In this document: in pieces, positions 25,016 to 34,500 of the stretch | How the letters are laid out: each line of letters begins with the position of its first letter | Position numbering within the stretch: the stretch's first letter is position 1 | Virus record (IMG/VR): IMGVR_UViG_3300005826_000294 | Location: 62,001 to 126,000 of that record | Length of the DNA: 64,000 bases | Direction: 5' to 3' (one strand) | Origin: a virus | Translations under genes and position numbers: made by a program | Notes under the pieces: model-generated | Databases searched by the model: none | What the model was told of the DNA's origin: nothing | Seen by the model: only the letters and a program-made list of their open reading frames with translations

Positions 25016-25931
25016 TATTTAACTTTTCATTTAATATATAAGCAATTAATTCAGGTTGCTTATCTCTATTTAACCATTTATACCACATTTCTCTTCCATA
25101 TTTTCCCATTTCAATAATTTTTTCATCAGAATTGTTTTCTAAAAATGTTTTAATTAAATTTCCAGCATTTTTTGCCTGTTCTGCATCAAATCTTAAAGTG
25201 CATTTATCCCAATCAATTTTATTTTGAAATGGAAGATGATATCCAGTACAAAATAATGCTGGAACCCTTGCTGAAGACATTGCTTCATAAAATCTATATG
25301 GAAATACTCCCGGAATTGATTGTGGAGCTAATAATATTTTTGAATCTTGTTGACTTTTTAAAAAACTAACTCTTCTTCTTTTTTGCTCTTCTTTATCTGA
25401 TAGTAAACCATAAAAATCGCTAAATGTTTTATGATTAAATCTATTTCCTAATATGTTTTTACAAGAATTTACAGAATCTTTTCTTGTATTTGTAGAAAGC
25501 CATCCTTGAAAAGATGTATCATATTTAAAACCATCATTTGGAATAGAAGTATAATTTCCCAAATCTTCTACAGGCCAAAACCAAGGAATTGTGTTTTTAT
25601 CTTTTAACATAAAGTCTCGAACATTACATCTTATTAACAAAGCAGATGTTCCACCAAGATTTACTTCAAAATCACTACAATCAAAAAAAACATGTTTATA
25701 TTCATAATCTTTCCAATATGGTAATTCTTCTACTTCTCTTTTAAGTGATTTATCTATTCTTAATGTTTGATCTTTTGACCTAATTCTATGCAATGCTATA
25801 GGACAAATAATATAATCTGCTTCATTTGGATTATTTACATTTATTATATAATTAGCTTTTGGTTCCCACGGTCTTTCTTTAAATGGTGGAAAATTTTTTA
25901 TTTCTAATTTACTATATGTATATATTTTCAT
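25002..25931 (-). CDS. Exostosin-like glycosyltransferase
   Basis: The 309 residues show a GT47 exostosin-like pattern. After an N-terminal part with ADYIICPIA (38-46) and a HVFFDCSDF segment (80-88), the C-terminal half has FKYDTSFQGWLSTNTR near 135-150 and the signature FPYRFYEAMSSARVPALF (210-227), with the conserved Glu and a following pocket with LPF and D. Exostosin domains transfer uronic acid or other sugars in eukaryotic and some bacterial glycans. An AAGGAA site precedes the ATG. The donor is unknown. Confidence 0.78.
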   Translation of the reverse strand: MKIYTYSKLEIKNFPPFKERPWEPKANYIINVNNPNEADYIICPIALHRIRSKDQTLRIDKSLKREVEELPYWKDYEYKHVFFDCSDFEVNLGGTSALLIRCNVRDFMLKDKNTIPWFWPVEDLGNYTSIPNDGFKYDTSFQGWLSTNTRKDSVNSCKNILGNRFNHKTFSDFYGLLSDKEEQKRRRVSFLKSQQDSKILLAPQSIPGVFPYRFYEAMSSARVPALFCTGYHLPFQNKIDWDKCTLRFDAEQAKNAGNLIKTFLENNSDEKIIEMGKYGREMWYKWLNRDKQPELIAYILNEKLNNENK

Positions 25932-25958
25932 TTTATATTCCTTATAATTTATTATATA

Positions 25959-26714
25959 TTAATTTTCTTTTAAAAATTTTAATACAAATTTAGAAGACAT
26001 ATTTAGAATGGTTTTTTTATCTTTTTCATTAAATTCATTCATATATTCTTTATTTATATAATAATCTCGATTAAAATTTTTATTAGATAATGTTGTATAA
26101 CATCCTACATCTTTTTTAGTTAAAATATATTCATTACTTATTCGCTTTAAACAAAATTTTTTTTCAATAAAGTTTAAATTATCTATAATATCTGGATTAA
26201 GTAACATTTTATTATGTTTTATAATAGTACCACAAGAAGAATTTTTATTAATAAAAGATATCCAATCTTTATTTAAAGAATTCCAATATTCAATAATATG
26301 AGGTTTGATAGGAAATGGATTTATTTCTTTTGATCTGGATTCACTAATATAAAAACTATAAATATCTTTTATACTAAGTAAAAATTTTGTTGATCCATTT
26401 ATAACACTATCAATTACATTTTTTTTTAAATCAGAATCTTTTGTTTTTTTTGTAAAAATATCTGAAATTATTAATGCTGCTGGACCTATTATATTATCAT
26501 TTGGACCAAGCCTAGATATAAAATCATCAACTTCATTTAAATTATAATTTAAAACTCCACCTTTTCCACCCCAATCAATAAAATTAAAAAAATTATAATG
26601 TTTAAAATGTTTTAAAGATGTTATAATTATAATATCTTTAAAATTTGTTTTTAAAAGCCATTGTAAATGACTTGTTCCAGATCTTGGACATCCACATATA
26701 TAAAAAACATTCAT
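25959..26714 (-). CDS. Sulfotransferase-like protein
   Basis: I chose the ATG at 26712-26714 rather than an upstream GTG. The 251-residue protein opens with FYICGCPRSGTSHLQW (4-19), the 5'-phosphosulfate loop of PAPS-dependent sulfotransferases (GxPRSGTS). The 3'-phosphate loop is less clear; FLLSIKDIYSFYISESRS near 115-130 is in the right place, with Lys for the usual Arg. The protein is probably a second sulfotransferase of the glycan locus, unrelated to the one on the plus strand except in fold. Confidence 0.68.
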   Translation of the reverse strand: MNVFYICGCPRSGTSHLQWLLKTNFKDIIIITSLKHFKHYNFFNFIDWGGKGGVLNYNLNEVDDFISRLGPNDNIIGPAALIISDIFTKKTKDSDLKKNVIDSVINGSTKFLLSIKDIYSFYISESRSKEINPFPIKPHIIEYWNSLNKDWISFINKNSSCGTIIKHNKMLLNPDIIDNLNFIEKKFCLKRISNEYILTKKDVGCYTTLSNKNFNRDYYINKEYMNEFNEKDKKTILNMSSKFVLKFLKEN

Positions 26715-26716
26715 TT

Positions 26717-27604
26717 TTATATACACTCCTTTAATTCATTTTTTATTCTTTGTTCTAGTTTCAATCTTACTTTTTCTATTGATTCAGGATGTTTTCCGTT
26801 AAATTTTTTTGTATAAGCATCTCCTCTTCGTTGAGCAATCCATTCTTGAACGCCCTTTGTTGGTTTTTCTATTTTTAGCTTTTCTTCTTCAGTTTTTGCC
26901 TTTATCCATGGAATATATAAATTATCCCAATAGTTTGGTATAATTCCTCTTGGATCTCGTTGATAATAATATTCCATTTTTGCTTTTATTTGTTTAGGAA
27001 ATACATGAGAATAATGATAAATTCTAATTCTCCAACTATCTGTTGTATTAAAATCTATATGTCCCATTTCTTTACAGGTTTTTCCCGTTGGTGGCCAAAG
27101 CATTGTAGGAGGTCTATGTGTTACCCATTTTGATTTTCCAGGAATAATACGTTGGATTCTATGAACTTCAAAATTTTCTTCAAATCCAGAAATATATCTA
27201 TCAAAGCCACCATAAAAAGATTTTAACTTAAATGCCATAGAATAACAATTACTATTATCATTAAGATATTTAACTACTTTTTCCATATCAAATTGAGTAT
27301 AAATTTCATCAGAGTCGACATGCCAAACAAAATCTCCAACAAAATATGGAGATTGAATATCACACATATGATCTTTTCCATTCCAAGTACCTTGAATCAA
27401 TTGTATTTTATTCTTTGGATCAGGAAAATTTTTTATTATATCAATGGTCTTATCAGTTGAACATGAAAATCCTAATTTTTGATAATGTTTAACAGGACCT
27501 TCTGTAATAATTATTTTTTCAGCAAATGGATAAATAGATTCTAAATTTTCTTTTAAAACATAATCTCCATTAAAAACTATCATAGTAAACGTAATTTTTT
27601 TCAT
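26717..27604 (-). CDS. Glycosyltransferase, GT2-like
   Basis: The 295-residue protein begins ITFTMIVFNGDYVLKENL (4-21), the pattern of GT2-like enzymes of the WaaE type. IIITEGP (31-37) follows as the nucleotide strand, and VWHVDSDEIY (93-102) is the metal-binding DxD. Later there are HRIQRIIPG and HYSHV segments that could be near the acceptor. It lies between a methyltransferase and a sulfotransferase and overlaps its upstream neighbour by four bases. Donor and acceptor are unknown. Confidence 0.75.
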   Translation of the reverse strand: MKKITFTMIVFNGDYVLKENLESIYPFAEKIIITEGPVKHYQKLGFSCSTDKTIDIIKNFPDPKNKIQLIQGTWNGKDHMCDIQSPYFVGDFVWHVDSDEIYTQFDMEKVVKYLNDNSNCYSMAFKLKSFYGGFDRYISGFEENFEVHRIQRIIPGKSKWVTHRPPTMLWPPTGKTCKEMGHIDFNTTDSWRIRIYHYSHVFPKQIKAKMEYYYQRDPRGIIPNYWDNLYIPWIKAKTEEEKLKIEKPTKGVQEWIAQRRGDAYTKKFNGKHPESIEKVRLKLEQRIKNELKECI

Positions 27605-28260
27605 ATATTTCTCCTAAAAATAAATGTTCCCATTTTATATGTTTTATCATGCCAAATATCTTCTTTTTTTAATTCAAATCCTTCTTTTTTTAATATTTTA
27701 TTTAAATCATCTCTTCCAATATAAAATCTAATATCAGGTATTTTATTATATGTTTTTACTTGTTCAATTTTTGTTTTATCATCTGTAATAAATAATCTAT
27801 GAGATATAAACCATTTATTTGCACTTTTAAGCATATTTTTAAATGCCTTTTCCCAATTATGAATAAGTTCTAATACTGCAGATTCCATAACAATATCATA
27901 TTTTTTAATAGCGTTTATATCACATATATTTTTTATATAAAATTTACCATTTGTAAAATTTTTTTTAGCAATATTACACATATTTTTAGAAATATCATAT
28001 CCAATATATTCTAAAGGCGGAATTAATCCCTTTTTTTGTAAATAAATAGCATGCCAGCCCGCTCCACAGCCAACATCTAATAAGGTTTTATTATTTTTAT
28101 CATTTTTTATTATCCATTCAAAAGCTTCATATAATTTAAAAAATGCTTCATATTTTTCAAAGTCACCAGAATCAAAATAAGATTTATTTAATTCATTATG
28201 AGCATCAGCTATTTCTTTTAAAGTCCAATCAGCTGAAATTATATTTTCAGGAACTTTCAT
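27601..28260 (-). CDS. Class I SAM-dependent methyltransferase
   Basis: A 219-residue enzyme with LLDVGCGAGWHAIYL (60-74) as the SAM loop and YIGYDIS (87-93) ending in the ribose-binding Asp. DIVMESAVLELIHNW (126-140) is the strand-4 region with helices that shape the substrate pocket. It resembles small methyltransferases of polysaccharide loci, probably acting on a sugar or lipid-linked sugar. Its start overlaps the end of an HNH protein gene by 14 bases. Confidence 0.83.
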   Translation of the reverse strand: MKVPENIISADWTLKEIADAHNELNKSYFDSGDFEKYEAFFKLYEAFEWIIKNDKNNKTLLDVGCGAGWHAIYLQKKGLIPPLEYIGYDISKNMCNIAKKNFTNGKFYIKNICDINAIKKYDIVMESAVLELIHNWEKAFKNMLKSANKWFISHRLFITDDKTKIEQVKTYNKIPDIRFYIGRDDLNKILKKEGFELKKEDIWHDKTYKMGTFIFRRNI

Positions 28261-29014
28261 AATAGTTCTCCATTATATCATTTATATGTTTAATCCATTT
28301 TTCAAATTCTAACGTTCCTTTTCCACTATTACATATTTTACAACATGAAACTAAATTATTTTCTATATATCCTTTTGAATTATCAATTCTATCTAAATTT
28401 ATAACATTTGTAATAGTTCCACAATAAAAACAAGGTTTTCCTAAAAATGATTTAAATTCTTCAAATGATATTAAAAATTCAAAATTTCTTCTTGAAGCAC
28501 TATAAATATAATTTTTAAATTGTCTATTTAATCCATAATTATATTTATGTTTATAATTATATTCAATTTTTCTTAAAGTTTTATATCTGATAAAATTTTT
28601 AAGTTGACATATATAATCATTCCAATCTTTAATTGTTTGATTATTTTTTAACTTATTACAAATAATACAACAAGAAACTACGTTATTATAATAATATCCA
28701 AGATTATTATCTATCCTGTCTAAACTAATTGTTTCTATCTCATTACTACAATAAAAACATGGTTTATTCCAAAATGTTTTAAACTCTTTAAATGATATTG
28801 AAAAAATAATATTTCTTTCTTTCGCTTTTGTTTTATATTTACTAAATTTACCATTTATAGTTTTAGAATATAATTTTGCTTTTTTATTATTTTTTTCTTT
28901 ATTTTTGTAATAATGTAATCTACTTGCTTCTCTTCCACAATCTTTACACCAAGAACTTTTTGGATAAAAATTACAACTATTTTTTTCTAATTTACATTTA
29001 CTACATTTTTTCAT
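28247..29014 (-). CDS. HNH endonuclease with two tandem HNH domains
   Basis: The 255-residue protein starts with a zinc-ribbon (C4, C7, C23, C26). Two HNH-like units follow: 86-120 (CFYC, LDRIDNNLGYY, NNVVSCCIICN) and 195-229 (CFYC, LDRIDNSKGYI, NNLVSCCKICN). Each is preceded by a similar helix (ERNIIFSISFKEFK; RRNFEFLISFEEFK). Such domains are typical of free-standing phage homing endonucleases; having both in one chain is less usual and implies internal duplication. It lies between two glycan genes and overlaps both, so it was accommodated without breaking the operon. Confidence 0.83.
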   Translation of the reverse strand: MKKCSKCKLEKNSCNFYPKSSWCKDCGREASRLHYYKNKEKNNKKAKLYSKTINGKFSKYKTKAKERNIIFSISFKEFKTFWNKPCFYCSNEIETISLDRIDNNLGYYYNNVVSCCIICNKLKNNQTIKDWNDYICQLKNFIRYKTLRKIEYNYKHKYNYGLNRQFKNYIYSASRRNFEFLISFEEFKSFLGKPCFYCGTITNVINLDRIDNSKGYIENNLVSCCKICNSGKGTLEFEKWIKHINDIMENYYESS

Positions 29015-29847
29015 AATTTTCCAGATATAGATAATTTCATTAATTCAAAATAAGGGTCATATATTATTTTTTTATCACTTTGAGTATGTTTCCATCCAGT
29101 TGGATAATAAGAATTTTCTAATATTCGAAACTCATGGTAATGATAACAAATAAGATTATATTTATCATTTACTATTAATTTATTATTTTCTTTTGTAATT
29201 TTATATTTGGCAATATTCCATGGTCCCATATTTATACCAGGATGTGGACAAGAAAGATGATTTTGAAATTTATTAGGAGTATCATATAAAATATTTAAAT
29301 ATCCCTGATCTGCACACATTCCATTTGGTAATGTTTCCCATTTACACCATTCTAAACATCGTTCTTTCCACCATAAAAGAAATTCTTTACAATAATTATC
29401 ATTTCGATATCCTAATATCCCAACATTAAATCTAACACCAGATCTTGGTGGTTCAAATCCATGGTCTACAACCATCAAAGAGTAATCCCCCATAACTTGT
29501 TCTATTTCATTTGGATCAGACCAAAAAGCAATGTCGGCATCAGTATAATATAATGTATTTATATAGCTAAAATTATTAAAGATATATAAAGGTAATATTG
29601 GAGATATAGTTGCATAATATTCTTTTAATAATCTTGTATGTTTAATAGTAACAAGTTCTGGAAATTGATTTTCTAAATCTTTTAATTTAATTAGTATTAC
29701 ATTATTTAATTTAGAAGAAATATTATAAACATTATCATCTAAACATAATATAAATAATATACTATTTTTATCTTGTTTATGAAGAGTATAATTACAAACC
29801 AAACCTTTATTAAAATAATTAGAATCAAAATATGTACAAAAATACAT
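29011..29847 (-). CDS. GT8-like glycosyltransferase, copy 1
   Basis: The 278-residue protein has the layout of a retaining GT-A enzyme. FCTYFDSNYF (3-12) opens it, ILFILCLDD (30-38) follows, and LYYTDADIAFW (99-109) contains the DxD metal motif as in GT8. FNVGILGYRN near 138-148 and the tryptophan-rich WWKERCLEWCKWE segment are shared with the gene at 40872-41735, as are GINMGPWNIAKYK and ICYHYHEFR. It probably uses a UDP sugar. The relative of this gene lies inside the tail-fibre cluster. Confidence 0.8.
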   Translation of the reverse strand: MYFCTYFDSNYFNKGLVCNYTLHKQDKNSILFILCLDDNVYNISSKLNNVILIKLKDLENQFPELVTIKHTRLLKEYYATISPILPLYIFNNFSYINTLYYTDADIAFWSDPNEIEQVMGDYSLMVVDHGFEPPRSGVRFNVGILGYRNDNYCKEFLLWWKERCLEWCKWETLPNGMCADQGYLNILYDTPNKFQNHLSCPHPGINMGPWNIAKYKITKENNKLIVNDKYNLICYHYHEFRILENSYYPTGWKHTQSDKKIIYDPYFELMKLSISGKL

Positions 29848-31358
29848 TAGAACGTCTCCACTTTTATTATTGCATTTTCAGAACCCCAATCTATATGTTC
29901 ATTTGCTACTGGATTTTTATATTTTATCCATTCATGTAAAAAATTAGTATTTATAGTTCTTAATCTTTTCCACTCTCTTTTATCATATCTAAAAGAATGT
30001 AAATCATTTTTATCATTTCTTGTATGATCTTGATGAATTCCAACTATTCTATGTTCTCTAATAAGTGGAACTCCAGAAAAAGACATTCGTAAAGCAAAAT
30101 CATCATCTTCACCAGTTATTCCCTTCATAAATTTTTCATCAACTCCATTTATAGCAAGAATATGTTCTTTACGAACTGCAATATAATACCACCACCATCC
30201 AAAAGTTACTGAAGGATCTGCTTTTGCTCCGGGAATTTCTAAAATATTATCAAAATCCATATATTTTATATTTATTTTTTTCACTTCATTAACAAATTTT
30301 TCTGATGATCTAAAAACATCACCGTAAACACAATATCCTTTATTTGCCATTTCCCATGATATTTTTAAATTATCTTCTTTTATAAGAGTTTCTGGCCCAG
30401 TTATAACAGTTACAGATCCTCGACTATGTTTTAATCCAATATTATTACTTAATGCTGGCACAAATGATGCTGGTTTAATTGCTCCTTTTTGATTATCAAT
30501 TAATATATATTTAAATTGTAATCTATATTCTCTTGAAAATTGTTTACATAAACCTAAAATATTATCTTTACTTTTATCATCAATAATAACTATTTCAAAT
30601 TCTTTTTTTGGTAAAGTTTGTTTTATATATGTTTCAAGAGTTCTTCTAAAAAATCCAATTCTATTATAAATTGAAATAAGAATAGAAACTTTTATACCAT
30701 CTTCTCCAATAACTACTGGTAAAATTTTAGGAGGAGGAGTTGCTACATCAATTCTTGTTGGTAATGTAACAGGTTTATTTTTCTTTCGTTTCGGTACTTT
30801 TATTTCTTCTTTTGCTTGTTTAGCTCTTTCTTTTTTTTCTATTTTAGGGTTTTTTACCATTTTTTGAGCAGGGCGCTGAGGAGGTTGCTTATATTCTGCA
30901 GGATTTGGGGATTTGGGACCAAATCCATCAATAGAAATAACTTTTCCTATTGTGTTAATATTATCTACAGGACCCTCTTCAAGTTGAACAATTATCTTAC
31001 GTACTAAAATACTACCACTTCCTTCACTACCTCTCCATATCCTAAAAACCATAGGAACAGTTTTAGGAAAATCTTTTGTTATTACATCAACATCAAATGT
31101 TGTCCAATTTCCATTTTCACATAAAATTTTTGAATGATGAAAATCATAATTTCTGTTTCCATATAAATTACAATATATTATTCCATTTCCACTTTCTCTG
31201 CATAGTTCTAATGTAACTTTATAAACAGCATTTGGTAAAATATTTACGGGAATATATAACAGTGATTTAGGACCAACCATAGCTGTGTATTTTCGTCCAT
31301 TAGAGTCTTTTCTACTGTTAATTGAACGTCCTCGCCAAGATGGTTGAAATATTTCCAT
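29847..31358 (-). CDS. GT2 glycosyltransferase with N-terminal beta-sandwich module and Pro/Lys linker
   Basis: The 503 residues make three regions. Residues 1-126 are the same beta-rich module as in the protein of 7922-9319 (LLYIPVNILPN, YDFHHSKILCE, FRIWRGSEGSGS). Residues about 127-220 are a flexible linker rich in Pro and Lys. Residues 222-503 are a GT2 domain with KVSILISIYN (223-232), VIIDDKSKD (257-265) and a GEDDDFALRM catalytic loop, related to the gene at 13812-14639. The module probably positions a glycan or a protein acceptor. A GGGAG site precedes the ATG by about 11 bases. Confidence 0.83.
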   Translation of the reverse strand: MEIFQPSWRGRSINSRKDSNGRKYTAMVGPKSLLYIPVNILPNAVYKVTLELCRESGNGIIYCNLYGNRNYDFHHSKILCENGNWTTFDVDVITKDFPKTVPMVFRIWRGSEGSGSILVRKIIVQLEEGPVDNINTIGKVISIDGFGPKSPNPAEYKQPPQRPAQKMVKNPKIEKKERAKQAKEEIKVPKRKKNKPVTLPTRIDVATPPPKILPVVIGEDGIKVSILISIYNRIGFFRRTLETYIKQTLPKKEFEIVIIDDKSKDNILGLCKQFSREYRLQFKYILIDNQKGAIKPASFVPALSNNIGLKHSRGSVTVITGPETLIKEDNLKISWEMANKGYCVYGDVFRSSEKFVNEVKKINIKYMDFDNILEIPGAKADPSVTFGWWWYYIAVRKEHILAINGVDEKFMKGITGEDDDFALRMSFSGVPLIREHRIVGIHQDHTRNDKNDLHSFRYDKREWKRLRTINTNFLHEWIKYKNPVANEHIDWGSENAIIKVETF

Positions 31359-31366
31359 TAGTTAAA

Positions 31367-33604
31367 TTACTCCCTATTTTTAAATAATAAATTATATAAA
31401 TGATTAATATTGAAATTATTTGCTTTTTCTCTTGCCGCACGAGATACTGTTCGACAATTAAAAGAACATTTTTCTAATAATTTCCTATTGTTCTTGAATT
31501 TTTGAATTTCTCGAATAAATAAAGCAGGATTGTTTGAATTCCAAACCAAACTACCAGTAATTCCATCAAATACTATCTCCGAAATGGCTCCTACATCTGA
31601 AGCAATAACTGGAACTCCAGCCATCATTGCTTCCAAAATAACAAGAGGCATTCCCTCCATGGTTGAAGGAAGAATTAATAAATCAAAAGTAGCATAAAAC
31701 TCTTCAACATTGTCTTTTGATCCAATAAAACACACATTGTTTAATTGCTTCGCCATTTGTTCTAAAGGTTTTCTTTGAGGCCCGTCTCCAACAATTACAA
31801 AAGAAGCATCTGGAATTACTTTAGCACAATATAATATAATAGGAATATTCTTTTCAGGAGATAATCTTCCAACAAAACCTATAGTAAAATTTTCATTTAA
31901 TTTTTTCTCAACATTAAATCTTTCCCAATCAATTTGTTGAGGAAGAACAGCAACATTCTTATTACCATCTTTTAATAACTTTCTCCCCATCTTATTTGAA
32001 ACAGCCGTTATTAATGTAACATGTTCTCCGCGAGATGAAACTTTATTCATAGAATCATTCCAACTTAATTCGCTATGAACTGTTTCTACAATTCTACGCC
32101 TAAAACCTTGCTTCCATGCTTCTTGAATAACTCTATATACTCCAAAACTATTATAAAAATGAATTATACTATAATTTTCAGCTTCAATAAGGCATTTTAA
32201 TGCTTTATCTCTTCCCGAAGATGATAAATCCTCTATAATAACTCCCATATCTTTCAAAGATTGTTTAAACTTTTCTTCAGTTCCAGATATTAAAGCTACA
32301 TGAGGTTCATAAATTGATTTATTTAATTGAGAAATTGCTTGCTTAATCCATATCTCACCACCACCAACCATTTTATATGGAATAATATATAAAACTTTTC
32401 TTTTTATAGAAAGTTTTTTTGGAATAGGAAGATCTAAAATCATTTGAGCAGCATTTTCCCAAGAGAATTTTTTAACAATCTCTCTGGCTGGATTTTTAAT
32501 CCTCTTCAACTCCTTATCAAGATTTTTATAAGAATGATATAATAATTCTTTAAAATTTTCAATACTAGGATCTCCTACAACAGCACCTTTCATAACTCCC
32601 CAATACTGCATAGAATTTGGAGCTTCCATTTCTCCTGTATCAACCAATAAAGAATTATCATCATTTAAGAAATCTAATTGTCCTCCGTGTCTTGGAGCTA
32701 TAACCAATTTTTCGCAAGCTAAGGCCTCAAGAAGAGGTAAGCAAAAACCTTCCGTAGCACTCATACTAATAACTACATCACAAGCAGTATATAATGCTCC
32801 CATACTTGGAATAAATGTATTTACAACTTCAATCTCAGGAGGATTTTTCTTTCCTTTAAGATTATTTTCAATAATGGATTTTACATCAACTTCAAAAGGC
32901 TTAGTTTTATCAGGAGTTATAAATTGGGTTTTTAAAACTAAACAAACATCATCTTTGCTTGTGAATGTCTCAATATAACCTTTGATTACCCTTTCATGGA
33001 GTTTTCTATGGTGAGGAATAGCATTATGAAGGAATTTTACTTTTTTGTTTGTTTTTAATTTAAAAGGAGTAATATTGGGATTGAAAATAGTTTGATCAAC
33101 ACCATGAGGGACAATTAACATCTTATTTTTAGGAACACCATTATTAGCAAAAATATCATATGAAAATTGGCTTGAAGGAAGAATATAATCTATTGCCCTG
33201 CTATAATACTGCCATCCAGGAGGTAATACCGAACTCTCAAAGTTCCATATGGCCGCTTTACATTTGGACTCAGGAAAGAAACGCCTTGGATATTGATAAA
33301 ATATTGTATATGCTAATTCTAAATCATAAGGTCTGTTTTTGTCTTCAATTTCGGGTTTAGGTTGTTCTTTTGTAACAATAATCTCATTACCTTGCCCATC
33401 AACATATTCCGTGGGACCTTGAACCAAATGCCCATGATAACCAGAAAGTAAAATATCTTTTAAATCTTCAGGAAAATATTCTAATCCATTTGTGGATTTA
33501 AAATATATTTCATGTTCGGTTTTCTTCATTGCTCTGGCCAATGCTTGAGCTGTATAACTCCACGAATGGTTAGTTGCTCCCATTGTATGCCATCTTACTT
33601 TCAT
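31367..33604 (-). CDS. Tandem GT4 glycosyltransferase (two GT-B domains)
   Basis: The 745-residue chain holds two retaining GT4 enzymes. The first (1 to about 395) has the donor motif EGFCLPLLE (285-293), with LIVPHGVDQTIFNP at 163-176. The second (about 402-745) has YKMVGGGEIW (410-419), GFVGRLSPEKNI (576-587) and EGMPLVILE (650-658). Each EX7E-type pair is intact. It could add two sugars in a row, as other double GT4 proteins do. The ribosome site AGGAG lies within the end of the homing endonuclease gene, and the starts overlap by ATGA. Confidence 0.87.
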   Translation of the reverse strand: MKVRWHTMGATNHSWSYTAQALARAMKKTEHEIYFKSTNGLEYFPEDLKDILLSGYHGHLVQGPTEYVDGQGNEIIVTKEQPKPEIEDKNRPYDLELAYTIFYQYPRRFFPESKCKAAIWNFESSVLPPGWQYYSRAIDYILPSSQFSYDIFANNGVPKNKMLIVPHGVDQTIFNPNITPFKLKTNKKVKFLHNAIPHHRKLHERVIKGYIETFTSKDDVCLVLKTQFITPDKTKPFEVDVKSIIENNLKGKKNPPEIEVVNTFIPSMGALYTACDVVISMSATEGFCLPLLEALACEKLVIAPRHGGQLDFLNDDNSLLVDTGEMEAPNSMQYWGVMKGAVVGDPSIENFKELLYHSYKNLDKELKRIKNPAREIVKKFSWENAAQMILDLPIPKKLSIKRKVLYIIPYKMVGGGEIWIKQAISQLNKSIYEPHVALISGTEEKFKQSLKDMGVIIEDLSSSGRDKALKCLIEAENYSIIHFYNSFGVYRVIQEAWKQGFRRRIVETVHSELSWNDSMNKVSSRGEHVTLITAVSNKMGRKLLKDGNKNVAVLPQQIDWERFNVEKKLNENFTIGFVGRLSPEKNIPIILYCAKVIPDASFVIVGDGPQRKPLEQMAKQLNNVCFIGSKDNVEEFYATFDLLILPSTMEGMPLVILEAMMAGVPVIASDVGAISEIVFDGITGSLVWNSNNPALFIREIQKFKNNRKLLEKCSFNCRTVSRAAREKANNFNINHLYNLLFKNRE

Positions 33605-34500
33605 TTATTTCTCCTTATATCACACATTCTTAATTTCTTATCAATTGTAATTTTAGCACAACCGAATTTTTCTGCTATTTGTTTTCTTGTTAGTTTTTGA
33701 ATAATATATAAATTATATAGAGTTTCTTTGGAAATATCTATTTTATAATTTATTTTTCCAATGGGATTAAGATCCCATTTATATGATAAAGATTTAAAAG
33801 GAGGCTTGCCGATATATTCTAATAATAAAGGAACAGAGGTTTTAGGAATAAATATCCTATAATCTTTCTTATAATTCATAACAGATGATTTTATTTGTAT
33901 TTCTTTGTTTAACTTATAAGAAAGAAAATTTATTTCATTATAACTAAAACAATCAGTACAGAAAATAGCATATTCTTTATTAGGAAGAGAACCATCTCCT
34001 AAATACCAATGAAGAACAAGATTTGGGGAAATTTTTAAATCAGGAATTATCTTCTTTCTATTTATATACCACTTTTTTTCTAACTCTTCAAACTGTATAG
34101 AACAATGCGTTGAAAATATATATCTTGTATACCATTTGTTCCAGTTCTTATGATAATATCTTTCTTTTTGAATACTATTATTAACTAATGGTATATTGCT
34201 ATCCTTAAAAAAATTAGAAAGCCATACAGCATAATCTTCCTTGCAACTAGAAAAACAAAACTTAGCTTGATGTGTTCTTTTAGTTAAAGATCCATCTCCC
34301 AATAATTCTCCCTCTATTCTTTGTATTATCTCTTTATTAAGAGGATAATTATTTTGTTTTGCTAATCTCAAACCCTCTCCAGATGTCCTTAACTTCGTAT
34401 TCTTTAACAAAATTTTTCTAGTTTTTGATGGAGAAATTCCAACTTTCTTTGCTATTTGACGAATAGAGAATCCTTTCTTATAAAACTCTACAATTCTCAT
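33601..34500 (-). CDS. LAGLIDADG homing endonuclease, free-standing
   Basis: The 299-residue protein starts with a helix-turn-helix (FSIRQIAKKVGISPSKTRKIL, roughly 11-31). It has two LAGLIDADG motifs, RIEGELLGDGSL (61-72) and LVLHWYLGDGSL (161-172), both with the catalytic Asp. A second helix-turn-helix (LTRKQIAEKFG) is near the C-terminus. It is of the monomeric two-motif type. A small ribbon-helix-helix gene overlaps its start by ATGA and could control it. It sits between the fibre genes and the glycan locus. Confidence 0.87.
   Translation of the reverse strand: MRIVEFYKKGFSIRQIAKKVGISPSKTRKILLKNTKLRTSGEGLRLAKQNNYPLNKEIIQRIEGELLGDGSLTKRTHQAKFCFSSCKEDYAVWLSNFFKDSNIPLVNNSIQKERYYHKNWNKWYTRYIFSTHCSIQFEELEKKWYINRKKIIPDLKISPNLVLHWYLGDGSLPNKEYAIFCTDCFSYNEINFLSYKLNKEIQIKSSVMNYKKDYRIFIPKTSVPLLLEYIGKPPFKSLSYKWDLNPIGKINYKIDISKETLYNLYIIQKLTRKQIAEKFGCAKITIDKKLRMCDIRRNK

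Noticed and set aside
1-34500. A bacterial capsule cluster rather than a phage locus
   Set aside because: There is no flippase, polymerase or export gene, and the cluster continues into fibre and baseplate genes on the same strand. Origin from a bacterial cluster remains likely.
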